Assembly: GCA_900548845.1 (NCBI GenBank)
Contig: URMI01000028.1
Span: forward strand, 1 to 8,419
From: an uncultured Clostridia bacterium
GTDB lineage: Bacteria > Bacillota > Clostridia > Christensenellales > Borkfalkiaceae
Direction of reading: 5' to 3'
DNA: 8,419 bases
Both the position numbers and the translations under genes were made by a program. Below are positions 5,402 to 8,419 of the stretch, piece by piece (within the stretch, counting starts at the first letter, position 1; each line of letters starts with the position of its first letter). Under the pieces are notes generated by a model. The model did not search any database. It was not told the DNA's origin and saw only the letters and a program-made list of their open reading frames with translations.

Positions 5402-7459
5402 ATGCGGCGTGTCATTCGCATCAAAAATCTGGATTGCGCTGCCTGTGCGGCGGAACTCAAAGAAGAGCTCGAAGAGCTCAAAGACATCGAGGAGGCGGCG
5501 GTCGACTTCATCAATCAGCGCGTGACGCTCTCCTACAATACGCCCGAGGCGTTCTCGGGCGCGGTCGAACTCATTGCGGGCTTCGAAGAAGTGGAGATCG
5601 TCGACGGCAACGCCCCCCGCAAGAAGGAGAGCCATATAAAGGAGATCGTCTCCATTGCGGTCTCTGCGGCGTTCTTTGTGCCGGGGCTTATCTTGAATTT
5701 TGTGGGCGGCGTGCCCGGATGGCTGCCGCTTGCGCTCTTTCTCGCTTCCTTTGCGGCGGCGGGGTGGGAAGTCGTTTTCACCGTCTGCAAGAATTTTGCA
5801 AAGCTCTTCCGCTCCTTCCGTCTGAGCCTGTTGTTCGACGAAAACTTTCTGATGCTCATCGCGGCGGTGGGGGCGTTCGCCCTCGGCGAGGGCATGGAGG
5901 GCGCCGCCGTCATGCTGCTCTATGAGATCGGCGAACTTCTGCAGGCGGTCGCTGTCGGCTCGTCGCGCGGGGCGATCGCAAAACTCATGGAGCTCAAGAG
6001 CGACAGCGCCATCCTTCTCGAAGGGGAGGAGCAGCGCGAAGTCGCGCCCGAGGAATTGCAGAAGGGGGATGTCATCCTCCTGCGCAAGGGGGATAAGGTC
6101 CCCGCCGACTGCACGCTGCTTTCGGGCGAGAGCGCCTTCGATACCAAGTCCATCACGGGCGAGAGCTATCTCCGCGAGTGCGGCGAGGGGGCGGAGCTTC
6201 TGGCGGGCTTCCTCAACGCGGGCAACGCTGTGACGGCGCGCGTCGAACGCCCCTCCGAGGAGAGCGCCGTCGCCAAAATTTTGGAGATGGTGGAGAACGC
6301 TTCCTCGCAGAAGGCGAAGCCCGAAAAATTCATCACCCGATTCGCGCGCATCTACACGCCCGTCGTCGTGGCGCTCGCCGTCCTGCTCGCCGTGGTGCCG
6401 CCGCTCTTTACGGGCTTCGATTTTGCCCCGTGGATCATGCGGGCGCTCAACTTCCTTGTCATCTCCTGCCCGTGCGCGCTCATCATCTCGGTGCCGCTCA
6501 CCTATTTCTCGGGCGTGGGCGTGCTTGCAAAGCACGGCGTGCTCTGCAAAGGGGCGGTGTGCCTCGATACGCTCGCCAAAGTGCAGACGGCGGCCTTCGA
6601 TAAGACGGGTACCCTCACCGAGGGCAAATTCACGCTCGCGGGCTGTTCTTCGGAGCGCGCATTGTCGCTCATCGCCGCCGTGGAGCGCGCGTCTTCCCAT
6701 CCCTTCGCCGAAGCCTTCCGCAGTACGGAGACGCCCTTCCACGCGAAGAACGTTCAAGAGATCGCGGGCATGGGGCTCGCCGCGGAGATCGAAGGAAGAG
6801 AGGTGCTCGTGGGGAGCAGACGGCTGATGGAAGAGCATTCTATCTCCCTTCCCGGACTCCAAAGCCCGCACGCCGTCGTGTTCTGCGCGGAGGGCGGGGC
6901 GTTCGTCGGCTATGCCGAGCTCGAAGATAAACTGCGCCCGGACGCAGAAGAGGCGCTCAAAGGACTCAAAGGGGCGGGCGTCAAGAAGATCGCCGTGCTT
7001 TCGGGCGATACCGAAGCGCGGGCGAAAGCTGCCCTTTCGGGGCTCCCCGTGGACGAGCTCAAAGCGGGGCTCCTGCCCGAAGAAAAGCCGCTCGCCGCGC
7101 GGGCGCTCAAGGGGGAGGGCGCGCTCCTCTATGTGGGCGACGGCATCAACGATACGCCCGTGATGGCGGAAAGCGACATCGCTGCGGCGATGGGCGGGCT
7201 CGGGAGCGACGCCGCCATCGAAGCAAGCGACATGGTGCTCGCGTCCGATTCCCTCAAAGGGCTGCCCAAAGCCATGCGGACGGCGAAAAAGACGCGGCGC
7301 ATCGTTATGCAGAACATCGTCGGCTCCATCGCCATCAAGGCGGCGCTCATGGTCTTGTCCATCGTGGGGCTCATACCGCTGTGGGCGGCGGTGTTCGGTG
7401 ACGTCGGCGTCATGCTCCTCGCCGTGCTCAACTCCTTGCGCATGCGCGGGCGCATCTGA
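5402..7459 (+). CDS. P1B-2 type heavy-metal efflux ATPase (Zn/Cd/Pb)
   Basis: The product is a 685-residue P-type ATPase expected to pump Zn(II), Cd(II) or Pb(II) out of the cell (ZntA/CadA group). One HMA domain occupies about residues 1-70, with D11-C12-A-A-C15, the same DCxxC metal site known in E. coli ZntA. Membrane helices follow from about residue 80. The actuator TGES is at 252-255. The membrane metal site CPC is at 356-358 with S-x-P at 363-365, the phosphorylated Asp400 is in DKTGTLT, the P1B hallmark SSHP has its His-Pro at 433-434, and GDGINDTP is at 579-586. Lys646 in helix 7 and Asp667-x-Gly in helix 8 are the P1B-2 metal-site signature, which argues against a copper (P1B-1) pump. 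ATG 5402 has AAGGAG six bases upstream. The gene appears monocistronic, with its own promoter, operator and terminator. No key residue is missing. The symbol is left blank because zntA and cadA cannot be told apart from sequence. Confidence 0.95.
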   Translation: MRRVIRIKNLDCAACAAELKEELEELKDIEEAAVDFINQRVTLSYNTPEAFSGAVELIAGFEEVEIVDGNAPRKKESHIKEIVSIAVSAAFFVPGLILNFVGGVPGWLPLALFLASFAAAGWEVVFTVCKNFAKLFRSFRLSLLFDENFLMLIAAVGAFALGEGMEGAAVMLLYEIGELLQAVAVGSSRGAIAKLMELKSDSAILLEGEEQREVAPEELQKGDVILLRKGDKVPADCTLLSGESAFDTKSITGESYLRECGEGAELLAGFLNAGNAVTARVERPSEESAVAKILEMVENASSQKAKPEKFITRFARIYTPVVVALAVLLAVVPPLFTGFDFAPWIMRALNFLVISCPCALIISVPLTYFSGVGVLAKHGVLCKGAVCLDTLAKVQTAAFDKTGTLTEGKFTLAGCSSERALSLIAAVERASSHPFAEAFRSTETPFHAKNVQEIAGMGLAAEIEGREVLVGSRRLMEEHSISLPGLQSPHAVVFCAEGGAFVGYAELEDKLRPDAEEALKGLKGAGVKKIAVLSGDTEARAKAALSGLPVDELKAGLLPEEKPLAARALKGEGALLYVGDGINDTPVMAESDIAAAMGGLGSDAAIEASDMVLASDSLKGLPKAMRTAKKTRRIVMQNIVGSIAIKAALMVLSIVGLIPLWAAVFGDVGVMLLAVLNSLRMRGRI

Positions 7460-7479
7460 AACTTGCATCCGAAACTCTC

Positions 7480-7506
7480 AAAAAGCGGCATTGCGCCGCT
7501 TTTTTT
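7480..7506 (+). terminator. Rho-independent terminator after the efflux ATPase
   Basis: AAAAAGCGGC (7480-7489) pairs with GCCGCTTTTT (7495-7504) around the 5-base loop ATTGC, and the T-run continues to 7506. It begins 20 bases after the stop codon at 7459. Confidence 0.9.
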
Positions 7507-7528
7507 GTGCCTCTTTTTTAATACACTC

Positions 7529-7557
7529 TTGGCAGACCGTATTATGTGTGCTATATT
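7529..7557 (+). promoter_or_regulatory. Sigma-A-type promoter upstream of the FtsX-like gene
   Basis: TTGGCA (7529-7534) and TATATT (7552-7557) are spaced by 17 bases, each hexamer one base from consensus. The start point would be near 7564, about 25 bases before ATG 7589. A perfect dyad overlaps the -10. Confidence 0.7.
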
Positions 7558-7568
7558 ATAGATAGCAC
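7548..7568 (+). promoter_or_regulatory. Perfect inverted repeat over the -10 (putative repressor operator)
   Basis: GTGCTAT (7548-7554) and ATAGCAC (7562-7568) are perfect inverted repeats separated by seven AT-rich bases. The element covers the -10 hexamer and the predicted start point, the classic place for a repressor site. Outer TGT…ACA bases add weak further symmetry. The type of regulator cannot be assigned; GntR (YtrA-like) repressors often control such ABC transporter operons, which is only a guess here. As RNA it would lack most of its left arm, so a DNA-level role is more likely. Confidence 0.6.
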
Positions 7569-7588
7569 AACAACTAAGGGAGGGAAAT

Positions 7589-8396
7589 ATGAAGACAAAA
7601 CTGCCTTTTCGGATGTGTCTGCGGCTCGGCTTGCAAGGGAAGTGGGTGACGAAGTGCTTTGCCGTGCTGCTTTCCGCGATGTCCTTTATGCTGTTTGCCA
7701 TCGCTTCGACTGCATTTACATACATCCGCTTTGCAGGCAGAAGGACTGAGCGGCCCCGTCTTTTCCGAGGCGTGGAGGGAAGTCTTTTTGGAAGGGCATG
7801 ACGACCTATGCACGGAAATGATCGCGCCGCCCGTGCAGAGCGTGCGGGAAGCGCGGGAGCTTGTCGAACTGTCATTGGAGCTATTGGAAGAATATTTGCA
7901 AGAACATTCCGTGATGTCAAGTCTGCAGCTCGGGGTTGTTCCCGTGACCGATCTTATCGATTTTAATCCGCAGTTCAATAATGAAAGGCTGATCTTTACA
8001 GTCGGCGGAGGTGCGGGGCTTCTGTTTGGCATCTTTTCCATACTTCTTTGTTGGCATCTGACGACCTCTTCACTCAACCTGAAGAAGCGGAAGATCGGGG
8101 TGCTGCGCGCATTGGGAGCGGGGGATGCGGATGTGAAACGCATCGTGCTCTTCGAGGCGCTGATTGTGGCCATATGCAGCTTTGCTTTGGCGCTCCTTTT
8201 GTCGCTCGGCGTATTTTACGGGAGCCTGCAACCGTTGACGTATATGGCGCAATTCGGGGTCTCAATGCTCAATTTTACGGGCTGGAATGTGCTCATTTTG
8301 GCGGTCCTTTCCTTCACGGTGCCGCTTTTGAGCACGCTCGTGCCGCTCAAACGCTTCTTAAAAAAGCCCGTTGTGGAAAATATCACGGGGAAATGA
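7589..8396 (+). pseudogene. FtsX-family ABC transporter permease, frameshifted and shortened
   Basis: The gene starts at ATG 7589 with AAGGGAGGG (7576-7584) just upstream. The first frame gives a typical permease N-terminus: KLPFRMCLRLGL, then one membrane helix ending near 'AFTYIRF'. That frame then turns into unlikely sequence and stops at 7801. The frame one base on (positions divisible by three) is open across the junction and continues to TGA 8394-8396. It reads 'AEGLSGPVFSEAW…', a short helical stretch, and then a clear FtsX C-terminal domain with three helices and the family block LKKRKIGVLRALGAGDADVKRIVLFEAL. The shift lies between about 7659 and 7799, probably near 7735. Only about 85 residues separate the two membrane parts, far fewer than the roughly 200 of MacB-type permeases, so a deletion probably accompanies the frameshift. 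Base usage is more AT-rich than in the metal genes. No ABC ATPase gene is in view. It could still be an assembly indel in an unusually short permease. Confidence 0.7.
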
Positions 8397-8404
8397 GGTT
8401 TTGC

Positions 8405-8418
8405 GGCGGGGCGCCGCC
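8405..8418 (+). other. GC hairpin at the window end, possibly an incomplete terminator
   Basis: GGCGG (8405-8409) and CCGCC (8414-8418) can pair around the loop GGCG, nine bases after the stop of the FtsX-like gene. Any T-tract would lie beyond the window. It could be the first part of a terminator or simply GC-rich sequence at which assembly stopped. Confidence 0.3.
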
Positions 8419-8419
8419 C

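Noticed and set aside
5342..7468. Long minus-strand open frame of 708 codons opposite the efflux ATPase gene
   Set aside because: It is a mirror of the GC-rich ATPase gene. The product is His/Arg/Glu-rich low-complexity sequence with no recognisable domain, and the plus strand carries all P-type ATPase motifs.
7659..7799. Programmed ribosomal frameshift in the permease gene
   Set aside because: No slippery heptamer, stimulatory hairpin or internal ribosome-binding-like element was seen at the junction, and the short loop points to deletion.
7659..8396. A separate intact gene starting at ATG 7659
   Set aside because: Its first 24 or so residues are a Cys/Pro/Leu-rich out-of-frame reading of the permease N-terminal helix, and there is no proper ribosome binding site.
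1..8419. tRNA, rRNA, CRISPR array, insertion sequence or phage attachment site
   Set aside because: No cloverleaf-like segment, regularly spaced repeat, transposase motif or flanking direct repeat was seen in a read-through of both strands.

Overview
The window is GC-rich with every gene on the plus strand. It looks like the end of a draft contig from a GC-rich member of the Clostridia, possibly a gut lineage of the Christensenellales type. That placement is inference only, from strong AGGAGG-type ribosome binding sites, U-tract terminators, a DUF378 protein, small FeoA/FeoB proteins and a membrane-anchored surface protein. There is no marker gene that fixes the taxonomy.

Layout. (1) Positions 1-8 match the 3' end of the Illumina TruSeq adapter, so the first gene is cut by the contig edge rather than by a real stop. 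(2) 11-1990 is the C-terminal 659 residues of a large acidic surface protein with a C-terminal membrane anchor, closed by a terminator. (3) 2146-2391 is a two-helix DUF378 protein with its own terminator. (4) feoA, feoB and an RluA-type pseudouridine synthase gene overlap one another (2513-5308) and look translationally coupled. (5) 5402-7459 is a P1B-2 type Zn/Cd/Pb efflux ATPase. It has a near-consensus promoter overlapped by an ArsR/SmtB-type dyad, and its own terminator. (6) 7589-8396 is an FtsX-family ABC permease that is frameshifted and has a short extracytoplasmic loop, so it is probably a decaying remnant. It has a good promoter with a perfect dyad over the -10. The window ends in an unfinished GC hairpin.

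Functionally the centre of the window is divalent-metal handling: ferrous iron uptake (FeoAB) followed by export of excess zinc or toxic soft metals (ATPase). The two appear to be separate transcription units, and no metal-responsive regulator gene lies in the window, so the operator at the ATPase promoter must be read by a protein encoded elsewhere. The least ordinary points are FeoB's lost guanine-specificity (G4) motif with a short helical domain, the two promoter-overlapping dyads, a hairpin that presents the ATPase -35 box in its loop, the broken FtsX gene, and the adapter residue that creates a false stop codon. I did not find a convincing wholly new multi-gene system.
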